Positions 45,102 through 54,148 of a stretch of DNA of 61,587 bases are shown here, one piece after another. The stretch comes from Bacillota bacterium (lineage in GTDB: Bacteria; Bacillota; Clostridia; Lachnospirales; Lachnospiraceae), in NCBI GenBank assembly GCA_023421075.1, contig JAEZUM010000017.1:1-61587 (forward strand). The letters run 5' to 3'. Position 1 is the first letter of the stretch; every line of letters starts with the position of its first letter. Position numbers and translations under genes: made by a program. The notes under the pieces were generated by a model. That model was given only the letters and a program-made list of their open reading frames with translations. It was not told where the DNA came from and did not search any database.

Positions 45102-46322
45102 ATGAAGAATTTATTAGTGGCACAATCCGGTGGCCCTACCGCTGCGATTAATGCGACATTGGCCGGTGTACTGCAGGGTGTACGTGCAAGTGGTAAAGTG
45201 GATAAGGTATATGGTGCGAAGAACGGTATCGAAGGCGCCATCAAAGATCAGTTGATTGATTTGAACGAAGTGGTACGAGATACGAAAGCAATGGATACCC
45301 TTACTTATACACCTTCTTCCGCGCTCGGAACCTGCCGTTACAAGATGAAGGACTGGCGTAAAGATGATGAACCTTATAAGAAAATTATCGAAACCTTCTA
45401 TAAGTATGATATTAAATATTTTATCTATATCGGTGGAAATGATTCTATGGACACCGTAGATAAGCTTTCCGAATACTGCAAGCTGAATAATCATGATTTT
45501 ATTATCATGGGTGCGCCGAAGACAGTTGATAATGACCTTAATCTGACGGATCACAGCCCCGGTTTCGGTTCAGCAGCGAAGTATATCGCAACCACCCTCT
45601 CCGAGCTGGCTTGTGATATCGGAGCCTATGATATTCCTGCAGTAACCATTGTTGAGATCATGGGTAGAAATGCAGGCTGGTTAACCGCTTCTGCAGCCCT
45701 TTCCAGAGTGAATGGCGGTGCTGGTGCAGATCTGATCTATCTCTGTGAGAAGGATTTTGATAATGCCAGATTCATCAGTGATGTGAAGGAAAAGCTGGCG
45801 CAAAAATCCGGTATCTTAGTAGCAGTCAGCGAAGGCTGCAAGGATAGCACCGGTGCTTATGTATCAGATCAGATGTCCAGCGGTGCAGTAGATAACTTTG
45901 GACACAAATATATTGCCGGTGCAGCACGTGCATTGGAGCAACTGGTGCGTAATGAGATTGGTTGTAAGGTGCGTTCTATTGAATTAAACCTGATGCAGAG
46001 AGCAGCAGCCCATATTGCCAGTGAGACTGATATTATCGAGTCCCTGATGTTGGGACAGAAGGCATTAAGCTGTGCACTGGACGGAGAGACCGGAAGAATG
46101 GCAGCGATCAAGAGATTAAGCGATGAGCCTTACCGTGTAGAATTTATCTCTGTTCCTGTAAATGAAGTTGCAAATCATGAGAAGACGGTTCCGATGGAAT
46201 GGATCACACCCGATGGACATGATGTAACCGAAGAATTGGTAGCTTATATGAAGCCTCTGATTCAAGGTGAGACAAACGTAAAATACGCCAACGGAATACC
46301 GCTTCAGATCAAGCTCTACTAA
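45102..46322 (+). CDS. pfp: PPi-dependent 6-phosphofructokinase
   Basis: A 406-residue phosphofructokinase. YIGGNDSMDT near residue 108 and GAPKTVDNDL near 138 are the diagnostic sites. Asp at the second glycine position and Lys in PKTxDND point to pyrophosphate instead of ATP as phosphate donor. The MGRNAGWLTA sugar-phosphate site is also present. It makes fructose 1,6-bisphosphate in glycolysis, reversibly. AAGGAGGAAAC lies 6 nt before ATG 45102. Confidence 0.93.
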   Translation: MKNLLVAQSGGPTAAINATLAGVLQGVRASGKVDKVYGAKNGIEGAIKDQLIDLNEVVRDTKAMDTLTYTPSSALGTCRYKMKDWRKDDEPYKKIIETFYKYDIKYFIYIGGNDSMDTVDKLSEYCKLNNHDFIIMGAPKTVDNDLNLTDHSPGFGSAAKYIATTLSELACDIGAYDIPAVTIVEIMGRNAGWLTASAALSRVNGGAGADLIYLCEKDFDNARFISDVKEKLAQKSGILVAVSEGCKDSTGAYVSDQMSSGAVDNFGHKYIAGAARALEQLVRNEIGCKVRSIELNLMQRAAAHIASETDIIESLMLGQKALSCALDGETGRMAAIKRLSDEPYRVEFISVPVNEVANHEKTVPMEWITPDGHDVTEELVAYMKPLIQGETNVKYANGIPLQIKLY

Positions 46323-46434
46323 AAAATCGTCTTAGCAGCAAAGTACTATTAAATAAAACTATTGTATAATAGCCTTTCGCGGTGTAGATAAAATGTTTTT
46401 TATCAGTTTGGCATGCGTTGGTATATATTCAAAG

Positions 46435-46530
46435 AACAAGGTGCTGTTATAATCAGTTAATTTTAGCTTAGATACGGATGATGGTATTCGTATCTTAAGC
46501 TAATAAACTATACTGAAACAGCACCTTGTT
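46435..46530. terminator. Long nested hairpin between pfp and the SleB gene
   Basis: A perfect 14-bp outer stem AACAAGGTGCTGTT (46435-46448) with AACAGCACCTTGTT (46517-46530). An inner stem TAGCTTA-GATACG with CGTATC-TTAAGCTA has a one-base bulge. It sits between convergent genes. Confidence 0.8.
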
Positions 46531-46582
46531 CAAAATTTATAAATTGCGAAAGTCATTATTAACTTTATATTGAATTTGCTGT

Positions 46583-47896
46583 CTACCAGAATAAGTGGTC
46601 ACCCAATTTTACACTGGTCTCCTTCTTATCATAGCCCTTTCTTACAGCAGCTTTATAGGAATGGAAATATAATCTGGAACCGATATTATTGGATCCCTCC
46701 AGAGCAGCCTTCGCTGCTTTGATGGACAGCTTCTGGGAGGCTGAGCTGTAGTTGTCATAATTGGCAAGCTGCTTAGCAAGAGAACCGCTTTTTGCTACAG
46801 AAAACTGCCCTGCTTGATAAATGACAGACTTTATCGTTCCACCATACTTTGATGAATTCACACGGTTAAGAACAACATTTGCTACGGCTAGCTTTCCTTC
46901 ATAGCTCTGTGTTCCGGCTTCGGCATGAACCAGACAAGCCAACAATTTAAGATCGTCCTGTGTATAATTCACACTTTCCTGCTGCTTGATTTCAGTCTCT
47001 TTTTTGGCACGTTCTTCTGCTTGAAGCTTAAGGAGCTCCTCTTCTTCTTCCTTAGAGACAGCATCCCTAAAATCCACAATTACATCAGCATAGTCTTTCG
47101 TTACATACCCCTCGGTCTTATCCTCGGGTATTTTAATCTTAATCCAATCACCTACTATTTCTATAACAGGATAGATTTCATTCAAGTAGATGACAGTCAC
47201 CTTAGATGATTCTATATCAGCCTTTTCTCTAACATTAAGACCATCGACAGTTACTATAACACTTAGTTCGCCGTATTTCTCAACTAATTCATCATCCGGA
47301 ATTCCGGTACGAATAAATTCTGCTTTTACATAGCCCTTTACGCTTCCGGATTCAACATGATACCAGTCACCGGTTGCTTCCAGAATCTCAACGGCGGAAT
47401 TCTTATAAAGCTTACCGAGAATCGCACTATCCGTAGAGGCTTCTTTTCTAATGTTAACAAAGTCAGAGGCATTCGAGATACCGATATTAGCATAGAGTGC
47501 TTTTGCCTTTTCTGGTTCTATGGTCTTGACGGCAGGTGCTTCCGTTTTGTTTGCCACTTCGTCGGATATCTTTGGTGACAGGGCTTCGGTAGGCTCCATC
47601 TCTTCTGTTGATGTTTTGCTATCCATACTCTCAATTGTTTCCGCACGATCGTCCGTGGTAAGGTTTGGATCCTCCCAAACGGTTACGATGGAGTTAGTCT
47701 TGTATGAAAAAGATTCAATTTCGTTATCATCTGTGATTATTGCTGATTCATTAGAGACAGCAGGCTCTAGGGCAATTGTCTCTGTGGGTAAGATATCTTT
47801 GGTGCTTGAAGTACTTGGTATATTGAAGATTGCGGATAAACAGAATACGGATAAAAAAACTATCATAGACATTAAGGCTCTTTTATTTTTATTCAT
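46583..47896 (-). CDS. SleB-type cell wall hydrolase with two SH3 domains
   Basis: A 437-residue exported protein. It has an N-terminal hydrophobic anchor, a low-complexity acidic spacer, two bacterial SH3 domains (starting about 150 and 215, NIRKEASTDSAILGKLY and VREKADIESSKVTVIY), a charged coiled stretch, and a C-terminal hydrolase_2 (SleB) domain. The domain holds LACLVHAEAGTQSYEGKLAV with its catalytic Glu, and ends LGDHLFW. It should cut peptidoglycan, perhaps spore cortex. ATG 47896 has GAGGGAAAAGG just upstream; the frame extends 16 codons further. Confidence 0.88.
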   Translation of the reverse strand: MNKNKRALMSMIVFLSVFCLSAIFNIPSTSSTKDILPTETIALEPAVSNESAIITDDNEIESFSYKTNSIVTVWEDPNLTTDDRAETIESMDSKTSTEEMEPTEALSPKISDEVANKTEAPAVKTIEPEKAKALYANIGISNASDFVNIRKEASTDSAILGKLYKNSAVEILEATGDWYHVESGSVKGYVKAEFIRTGIPDDELVEKYGELSVIVTVDGLNVREKADIESSKVTVIYLNEIYPVIEIVGDWIKIKIPEDKTEGYVTKDYADVIVDFRDAVSKEEEEELLKLQAEERAKKETEIKQQESVNYTQDDLKLLACLVHAEAGTQSYEGKLAVANVVLNRVNSSKYGGTIKSVIYQAGQFSVAKSGSLAKQLANYDNYSSASQKLSIKAAKAALEGSNNIGSRLYFHSYKAAVRKGYDKKETSVKLGDHLFW

Positions 47897-48098
47897 TCCT
47901 TTTCCCTCTACATAGTTTGTAACAAACGAAAATGAGTAAGGCAAATCTTCGTTTGTTTATTTTCTAACTATTATACAGGAAAGCGAAGGGAAAAGCAACT
48001 GTTTTGAGGTCCAATTGGAAAATGATGACAGAAATATACATAATAAGGTATAAAAATGAACAAAATATACTAAGAAATGGTAGAATTGGCATAAAGTA

Positions 48099-48132
48099 AC
48101 TCCGGGGTCCATACCATTTTGAACCCCGGAGT
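48099..48132. terminator. Terminator hairpin between plsC and the SleB gene
   Basis: ACTCCGGGGT (48099-48108) pairs perfectly with ACCCCGGAGT (48123-48132); it lies 20 nt past the plsC stop. Confidence 0.8.
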
Positions 48133-48151
48133 ATCAATTTCGGTTTGTAAT

Positions 48152-48871
48152 TTACTTGTTCTGTTGTAAAACCTCATCAATTTTGGCCTGGATGGTGGAA
48201 GAAACCAATTCCGCTATTTCCGTAGATTTCAGATCCTTATAATCCTCATAGTAGAGAGGTTTTAGATAATGAATTTGAACAGTCAGCTTACGTAGAGATT
48301 TGGTGTCAAAGGGTTTAAAGGAATCAATCAGCGCTACCGGGACGATAGGACATCTCGCATTCGTTGCACTCTTAAAGCTGCCACCCTTGAATTCTAAGAG
48401 TTTGTTACCGTTACGGGACCTTGTACCTTCGGCAAAGATCAGAAAATTCTCGCCGGTTTTTACACGTTTCGTCATGTTCATAATAACCTGCATGGATTGT
48501 CTTATATCTTCACGGTCAATAATCTCTGCCTGCAAGAGCTGAATAATCTGCTTAAGCAGAATGGTATCCTTGACCTCCTTCTTCATAACCGTTACAAAAG
48601 GACGTTCATGGGTCTCAAGGAAGGCGAGTGCGTCGAATAACCCCTGATGATTCGGAAACATAATGTAACCCGTCTCCTCGGGAAGGTTATCAAGACCATG
48701 ACAATCAATCGTTACTCTTCCACGGCGGTTAACAATTGGTACGAGCTTATGAAGATACGCATAACGAGTAGCTGCATCGTATTTTTCAATATTGCAGAGT
48801 TGGTTAATATGAAATAACCAGTAGGGTAGATTTAATAAACTGCGAAGTACCATAAATGCGATACGTATCAT
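48152..48871 (-). CDS. plsC: 1-acyl-sn-glycerol-3-phosphate acyltransferase
   Basis: A 239-residue membrane-associated acyltransferase. The catalytic NHQGLFD box is near residue 75 and FAEGTRSRNG near 148. It adds the second acyl chain in phosphatidic acid synthesis. It lies just after rpoD in the same direction (24 nt apart) and may be co-transcribed with it. Confidence 0.88.
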   Translation of the reverse strand: MIRIAFMVLRSLLNLPYWLFHINQLCNIEKYDAATRYAYLHKLVPIVNRRGRVTIDCHGLDNLPEETGYIMFPNHQGLFDALAFLETHERPFVTVMKKEVKDTILLKQIIQLLQAEIIDREDIRQSMQVIMNMTKRVKTGENFLIFAEGTRSRNGNKLLEFKGGSFKSATNARCPIVPVALIDSFKPFDTKSLRKLTVQIHYLKPLYYEDYKDLKSTEIAELVSSTIQAKIDEVLQQNK

Positions 48872-48895
48872 GAAAAAACTCCTTCCATAAAGGTT

Positions 48896-50020
48896 TTAGA
48901 TGATATCATAACCCTTCAGCATCTTAGCACGGCTGGGATGTCTCAGCTTACGCAGAGCCTTCGCTTCAATCTGACGAATACGCTCACGGGTAACATTGAA
49001 CTCCTTGCCTACTTCTTCAAGTGTACGGCTTCGTCCGTCCTTTAATCCAAAACGGAGGATTAAAACACGTTGCTCTCTGTCTGTAAGTGTATCCAATAAT
49101 TTTGAGATCTGATCCTTAAGGATGGAATAAGAAGCAGCATCTTCCGGTCCCATCATGGATTCATCGCTGATAAAATCACCTAAGTGACTGTCATCCTCTT
49201 CTCCGATAGGGGTATCAAGGGAAATTGGATCGGCAGAGACCTTAAGAATCTCTCGAACCTTATCGATCGGCAGGTTCATTGCATCTGCCAGCTCCTGCTC
49301 GGTAGGTTCTCTCCCTAAATCCTGTAGTAAGTTACGTGATACGCGGTAAGTCTTATTAATAACCTCCGACATATGTACCGGGATACGAATGGTTCTGGAC
49401 TGGTCAGCGATAGATCTTGTGATTGCCTGACGGATCCACCAGGTAGCATAAGTACTGAATTTGTAGCCCTTCGTATAATCAAACTTCTCAACAGCCTTAA
49501 TTAATCCGAGATTGCCCTCTTGGATCAAGTCCAGGAAGGAAAGACCTCTGCCCACATAACGCTTCGCAATGCTGACAACCAGTCTCAGATTGGATTCCGC
49601 TAATAGCTGCTTGGCATAATCGTCACCATCGGCGATTTTTTTTGCTAATTCAACCTCGTCCGCCATGGAAAGCAGCGGGTAATTACCGATTTCTTTGAGA
49701 TATAGATGTACCGGATCATCAGACATGGAATAAGAAGAACTCGTTAGAGCTTCCACCTCAGATTGTGCATCCTCTGCATCATCATCGAGTTCTAATAAAA
49801 TCTCATCGGTAGGCTCTTCCTCTTCACTGTTACTGAGTACAACGATATTATATGCCTCAAGTCTTTCATAAATCTTGTCAATTTGATTATTATCTAAATT
49901 TAACTCGCTTATGAGAGTATGTACCTTTTCTGCTTCCAAAATGCCCTTTTGACGGTTGGCAAAAGCGATTAGTTCTCGAAACTTGTCCTCTAACACATCA
50001 TGTGTAGTTTGATCGTTCAT
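48896..50020 (-). CDS. rpoD: Principal sigma factor RpoD (SigA)
   Basis: A 374-residue sigma-70. Region 1.2 is DDPVHLYLKEIG, region 2 is SFLDLIQEGNLGLIKAVEKF and KFSTYATWWIRQAITR, and region 4.2 is VTRERIRQIEAKALRKLRH. It directs RNA polymerase to the TTGACA/TATAAT promoters seen throughout the window. TGGAGGAAC lies before ATG 50020; the frame is open for 24 more codons. dnaG, its usual upstream neighbour, is not present here, which is unusual. Confidence 0.95.
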   Translation of the reverse strand: MNDQTTHDVLEDKFRELIAFANRQKGILEAEKVHTLISELNLDNNQIDKIYERLEAYNIVVLSNSEEEEPTDEILLELDDDAEDAQSEVEALTSSSYSMSDDPVHLYLKEIGNYPLLSMADEVELAKKIADGDDYAKQLLAESNLRLVVSIAKRYVGRGLSFLDLIQEGNLGLIKAVEKFDYTKGYKFSTYATWWIRQAITRSIADQSRTIRIPVHMSEVINKTYRVSRNLLQDLGREPTEQELADAMNLPIDKVREILKVSADPISLDTPIGEEDDSHLGDFISDESMMGPEDAASYSILKDQISKLLDTLTDREQRVLILRFGLKDGRSRTLEEVGKEFNVTRERIRQIEAKALRKLRHPSRAKMLKGYDII

Positions 50021-50378
50021 TATTGTTCCTCCATAGGATATAAAAAATTGCATAACCAACATTATATCATATAATTTGAAATAAGAAAACAAAAATAATT
50101 ATACAATCTGATAAAATACTTCCAAAAAGCTTATATAGGTATGGATAAGTTTTCTAAAATCGTTTATTATAATAGTATGAATTTATAAAAAGAATAAATT
50201 CATACTTAAAAGTTTGTGCCTGCGTCTTCCTCGGCACAAACTATTTCACGAGGAGAGGATATATAAATTCTTCACATAGTAAGAACTACAAAGTCCACAC
50301 AATGGTGCGAATTCAAAGAAAACTGACAGATGGTACTATACATAAGCTTTAGGCATAGAAAGGTAATGGTAAGATAGA
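50021..50378. other. Divergent spacer between rpoD and the MATE gene with two adjacent hairpins
   Basis: No gene is visible. Two perfect hairpins lie side by side: GTATGAATTTAT (50175-50186)/ATAAATTCATAC (50194-50205), and AGTTTGTGCC (50211-50220)/GGCACAAACT (50233-50242). A plus-strand TATAAT lies at 50168-50173 just before them, without a good -35. They could form the start of the MATE leader. No riboswitch class is recognised. Confidence 0.55.
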
Positions 50379-51797
50379 ATGACAGAAGAGAAAGATATGA
50401 AAAAGCACAGCCAGGATCGTCTTGGTTCGAAGAAAATAGGAACACTTTTAATGGAATTTTCTATACCTGCTACAATTGGCATGCTGGTTAATGCATTTTA
50501 TAATATAGTGGACCGTATGTTTATCGGTAATGCAAAGGATCTGCAGTCCATCGGGCTTACTGCCTTGACGGTTTCGTTTCCGATCATGATGATTATGATG
50601 GGGTTGGCATTGATGTTTGGAGCAGGAGGAGCATCGCTATTTTCCATAAAGCTTGGAGAAAGGGACAAAGAAGGAGCGGAGCGGATCCTTGGTAATTCCA
50701 TTGCTATGATATTTCTTACTTCCTTTTTATTCATGGTGATAGCACTTCTAAACCTGGAGGGGTTGCTCAGATTATTCGGAGCCAGTGAGGAAAGTTTGCC
50801 TTATGCCTTAGAATATATGAGAATTATTTTATATGCCTCCGTACTACAGGGACCTTCGGTAGGTATGAATCATTTCATGAGAGCGGATGGTAGTCCAAAG
50901 TCCGCAATGGTTTCTATGTTTATTGGAGCCGGATTTAATATTGTATTTGACTATGTATTTATTTTTATATTCGGTTGGGGAATGGCAGGTGCTGCGCTTG
51001 CAACAATCGGAGGGCAAGGGCTATCTGCTATCTGGGGAATATCCTATTTTATCACGAAGCGTAGTAATATGAAGCTGCGGCTCAAGAATCTGATGCTGTC
51101 ACCATCGATCGTGGGCAAGACCGTATTAGCGGGACTTCCCTCCTTTGCAAACCAGATCAGCGGAAGCATTCTCAGTCTGATTTTGAATAACCGACTCGGC
51201 TATTATGGTGGTGATGTTGCGATCGGAGGTATGGGTGCAATCAATAGCCTTCAGACTCTGTTGGTTCTTCCTACGATTGGTATCAGCCATGGAGCACAGC
51301 CGATTATCGGATATAACCGAGGAGCAAGGAATTATCATCGAATTAGGGAGACCTTAGGAAAAGCTATTTTAGCCGCATCGACTGTTGCTATCGTCGGTTT
51401 TGCAGTCACCAGATTATTCCCCGGAGCTTTAATCGGAGCCTTTGGTAAGGAGCAGGCATTTCGGGAATTTGGTACTAAGGCAATAACAATTGTTATGCTA
51501 ATGTTGCCTGTTATGGGTGTGCAGATTATCGGCTCTCTGTATTTTCAGGCGGTCGGAAGACCAAAAATCTCTCTGTTATTAACGCTATCCAGACAGATAT
51601 TGATATTAATCCCTGCTATTCTAATTATGTCAAAGCTATTCGGATTGCAGGGGATCCTGATGGCAGTTCCTGTCTCTGATTTTCTTGCATTTGCCGTGAC
51701 AGGGGGTTTTCTGTCGGTTGAGATCCGACGTCTGAATGGTTTAATCAGAGAACAGGAGAGTGGGAGTAGTCGGGAAACTAACATTGAAAAATGTTAA
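50379..51797 (+). CDS. MATE family efflux transporter
   Basis: A 472-residue exporter with 12 helices in two related halves. It has NAFYNIVDRMFIGNA near residue 27, the repeat-two counterpart ANQISGSILSLILNN near 257, and ISHGAQPIIGYNRGA near 300. MATE pumps export drugs or metabolites using sodium or proton gradients; the substrate is unknown. The ribosome-binding site is weak, and ATG 50397 is an alternative start. The gene is divergent from rpoD. Confidence 0.88.
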   Translation: MTEEKDMKKHSQDRLGSKKIGTLLMEFSIPATIGMLVNAFYNIVDRMFIGNAKDLQSIGLTALTVSFPIMMIMMGLALMFGAGGASLFSIKLGERDKEGAERILGNSIAMIFLTSFLFMVIALLNLEGLLRLFGASEESLPYALEYMRIILYASVLQGPSVGMNHFMRADGSPKSAMVSMFIGAGFNIVFDYVFIFIFGWGMAGAALATIGGQGLSAIWGISYFITKRSNMKLRLKNLMLSPSIVGKTVLAGLPSFANQISGSILSLILNNRLGYYGGDVAIGGMGAINSLQTLLVLPTIGISHGAQPIIGYNRGARNYHRIRETLGKAILAASTVAIVGFAVTRLFPGALIGAFGKEQAFREFGTKAITIVMLMLPVMGVQIIGSLYFQAVGRPKISLLLTLSRQILILIPAILIMSKLFGLQGILMAVPVSDFLAFAVTGGFLSVEIRRLNGLIREQESGSSRETNIEKC

Positions 51798-51820
51798 TAT
51801 ATAAAAAAGGGGGAATTCTT

Positions 51821-51988
51821 ATGAAGAAGTCAGAGATTGTACTATTATCCATATGTAGTTTTTTGACCGGTATGGTACTTGGATTTTTGCTCGCGCCCAT
51901 CAAGAAGGGTATTGAAATGGGAAACAATTGCGGAAATACAACAAATCATAACTATGGCGGAGTGGATGATTTCGAGGAGTATTTATAA
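51821..51988 (+). CDS. Small one-helix membrane protein (YtxH-like)
   Basis: A 55-residue protein with one N-terminal helix (IVLLSICSFLTGMVLGFLLA) followed by APIKKG and a polar Asn/Gly-rich, acidic tail. The helix followed by a FLLAPxxKG stretch recalls the YtxH-type small membrane proteins. GGGGG precedes ATG 51821. It follows the MATE gene by 23 nt and may be co-transcribed. Function is unknown. Confidence 0.7.
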   Translation: MKKSEIVLLSICSFLTGMVLGFLLAPIKKGIEMGNNCGNTTNHNYGGVDDFEEYL

Positions 51989-52013
51989 GTGGTAAAATCT
52001 GATCGAAGAAAAG

Positions 52014-52053
52014 AGGAACAGAGCCGATTGTTGTTTCAACCGGCTCTGTTCCT
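52014..52053. terminator. Strong bidirectional terminator
   Basis: AGGAACAGAGCCG (52014-52026) pairs perfectly with CGGCTCTGTTCCT (52041-52053), with T-rich sequence on the right and A-rich on the left. It separates convergent genes. Confidence 0.88.
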
Positions 52054-52086
52054 TCTATTTTATATCCAATTTGGAGAAGAATATAG

Positions 52087-53466
52087 CTACTGAACGCCCG
52101 GGATCTTGGGAAGCTCATCAAAGCCCTTCTGAAGATCCTCGTCACTGGGAATGTAGTCTGACATACTGCCGCTAAGATAAGCGTTATAAGCAGTCATATC
52201 AAAATATCCGGTTCCGGTCAGACCAAAGAGAATGGTTTTGGCCTCTCCTGTTTCCTTGCATTTTAATGCCTCATCAATGGCAGCCCGGATCGCATGTGCA
52301 GATTCAGGAGCCGGTAGTATGGTTTCCTGCTTTGCAAAGAATACCGCTGCTTCGAATACCTTGGTCTGTTCCACAGCGATTGCTTCCATATAACCATCAT
52401 CGTAAAGCTTCGACAGGATCGGAGACATACCGTGATACCTTAAGCCACCAGCATGATTTGCAGAGGGCATGAAACTGCTACCCAAGGTATACATCTTCGC
52501 AAGAGGTGTAACCTTACCGGTGTCACAGAAATCATAGGCATATCTACCACGGGTAAAGGAAGGACAGGAAGCGGGCTCCACAGCAATGATTCTGGGATTG
52601 GCTTTGCCAAGAAGCTTATCCTGCATAAAGGGTGCAATCAAACCACCGAGATTAGAACCGCCACCGGCACATCCGATTACGATGTCCGGATATTCATCCA
52701 GCATTTCCATGGCAATCTTTGATTCTAAGCCGATGATGGACTGGTGTAATAATACCTGATTTAATACTGATCCAAGGACATATCGGCTGTTGGGTGTTGT
52801 TACAGCCTTCTCAACTGCCTCTGAGATGGCGCAGCCAAGACTTCCGCCGGTAGTGGGATCCTTAGCTAAAATCATTCTACCGACCTGAGTCGTATCACTG
52901 GGGCTCGGGATAATATTCGCATCAAAGGTCTGCATTACGGACTTTCGGAAGGGCTTCTGCTCATAGGATACCTTAACCATGAAGACAGTGAGAGGAAGGT
53001 TATAGTAGGAGCAGGCCTCTGATAAAGCAGTTCCCCATTGACCCGCACCGGTTTCTGTGGTTAAGCTGGTAAGCCCCTGCTCCTTCGCATAGTATGCCTG
53101 AGCGATAGCAGAATTCAGTTTATGGCTTCCGGAGGTGTTGTTTCCTTCGAATTTAAAATAAATCTTTGCCGGAGTTCCCAGCGCTTTTTCGAGGTGATAA
53201 GCCCGGATAAGCGGTGACGGGCGATACATCTTGTAGAAATCCTGTACCTCTTCCGGAATATCAAAATATCTTGTGGTATCATCCATTTCCTGCTGTGCCA
53301 GCTTCTCACAGAACACCGGATATAATTCTTCTACTTTAGCCGGCTGCAGAGTGCCCGGATTTAAGATCGGTGCGGGAAGCTCCTTCATGTCGGCTCTCAG
53401 ATTGTACCACTGCTTTGGCATCTGATCCTCGGTTAGGTATAGTCTGTGCGGAATTTTCTTTGCCAT
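52087..53466 (-). CDS. trpB: Tryptophan synthase beta-like protein, TrpB2 type
   Basis: A 459-residue PLP enzyme. The cofactor lysine lies in SGSHKLNSA near residue 112, the family stretch TETGAGQWGTAL near 135, and the phosphate-binding CAGGGSNLGG near 262. The length and the TRYFDIPEEV / RPSPLIRA region are those of TrpB2, which turns indole and serine into tryptophan without needing the TrpA partner. No other trp synthesis gene is nearby, so indole salvage is likely. GAAAGGAGC precedes ATG 53466. A Trp T-box controls it. Confidence 0.9.
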   Translation of the reverse strand: MAKKIPHRLYLTEDQMPKQWYNLRADMKELPAPILNPGTLQPAKVEELYPVFCEKLAQQEMDDTTRYFDIPEEVQDFYKMYRPSPLIRAYHLEKALGTPAKIYFKFEGNNTSGSHKLNSAIAQAYYAKEQGLTSLTTETGAGQWGTALSEACSYYNLPLTVFMVKVSYEQKPFRKSVMQTFDANIIPSPSDTTQVGRMILAKDPTTGGSLGCAISEAVEKAVTTPNSRYVLGSVLNQVLLHQSIIGLESKIAMEMLDEYPDIVIGCAGGGSNLGGLIAPFMQDKLLGKANPRIIAVEPASCPSFTRGRYAYDFCDTGKVTPLAKMYTLGSSFMPSANHAGGLRYHGMSPILSKLYDDGYMEAIAVEQTKVFEAAVFFAKQETILPAPESAHAIRAAIDEALKCKETGEAKTILFGLTGTGYFDMTAYNAYLSGSMSDYIPSDEDLQKGFDELPKIPGVQ

Positions 53467-53555
53467 AGTATTTGCTCCTTTCAATTATTGTTGTTCTTAT
53501 GAATTCCATTCCTTGTTGAAGCTGCCCGATGGCAAGTGATCAACAAAATGGGTAT

Positions 53556-53849
53556 AAAAAAAGCCCCTGCCTCAGTAATTCTACTGGGACAAAAGCAATT
53601 ATGAGCTTCTGCGGTACCACCCGGTTTGGTGCAATGCACCCTCTCAATGTCGTATACGATGATATACGCTTCCTTGTTAACGGATGAAGATTCCGTCGGG
53701 CATTACTAGATAGCTTCCTATCGTTCTTCCCACCCTCGTAAGCCCATTCGATATCATATTACTGCTGCAATCGCACCCTCTGCAGCTCTCTGAAAATAAT
53801 GAAGGATATCTACTCTTCTTACTCATCGGTTTGTTATAATTATGTATTT
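53556..53849 (-). promoter_or_regulatory. T-box riboswitch, tryptophan specifier, upstream of trpB2
   Basis: Read leftward: stem I with CAGAGAGCTGCAGAGGGTGC, then GAATGGGCTT with specifier TGG (complement of 53744-53746), the T-box GGTGGTACCGC (complement of 53611-53621), and a terminator formed by 53582-53596 and 53563-53577 (15 pairs, one mismatch, several G-U) followed by T. The specifier context is the same ten bases as in the T-box of trpXYZ. Confidence 0.93.
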
Positions 53850-53855
53850 TTTACT

Positions 53856-53884
53856 AGTATAAACACTGTTTTCATAATTGTCAA
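53856..53884 (-). promoter_or_regulatory. Promoter of the trpB2 T-box transcript
   Basis: On the minus strand a perfect TTGACA (53879-53884), a 17-nt spacer and TATACT (53856-53861), a few bases before the leader. Confidence 0.88.
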
Positions 53885-54051
53885 CTGCATATTTATGAAA
53901 AATTGTGATTATTATTAAATATATTTAAGATTTGGTTAAAAGCACCAAAATATGGTGGAGATTTTAGCTATTTTATCTTATAATAAATACTATACTGTTC
54001 GTGGTAATGTGTTGTTACGTTTTAATTAATCCGTTCAGGGGAGGTGATCCG

Positions 54052-54081
54052 ATGAGCTTATGGTATGATACCGGTCAGTAA
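54052..54081 (+). CDS. Nine-residue leader peptide before the MFS exporter
   Basis: ATG 54052 opens MSLWYDTGQ and stops at TAA. It is preceded by GGGGAGGTGATCC, one of the strongest ribosome-binding sites in the window. It lies 68 nt before the exporter start. Sequence just after it can fold (CCGG/CCGG, and GGCCT/AGGTC). Such short frames before efflux genes often serve as ribosome-stalling leaders. The inducing signal cannot be read from the sequence. Confidence 0.55.
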   Translation: MSLWYDTGQ

Positions 54082-54148
54082 CACCCGGCCTTGCGAGGTC
54101 CCCCATGCCCATAATATATGAAATTACTATATTAATATGGAGGGACTT

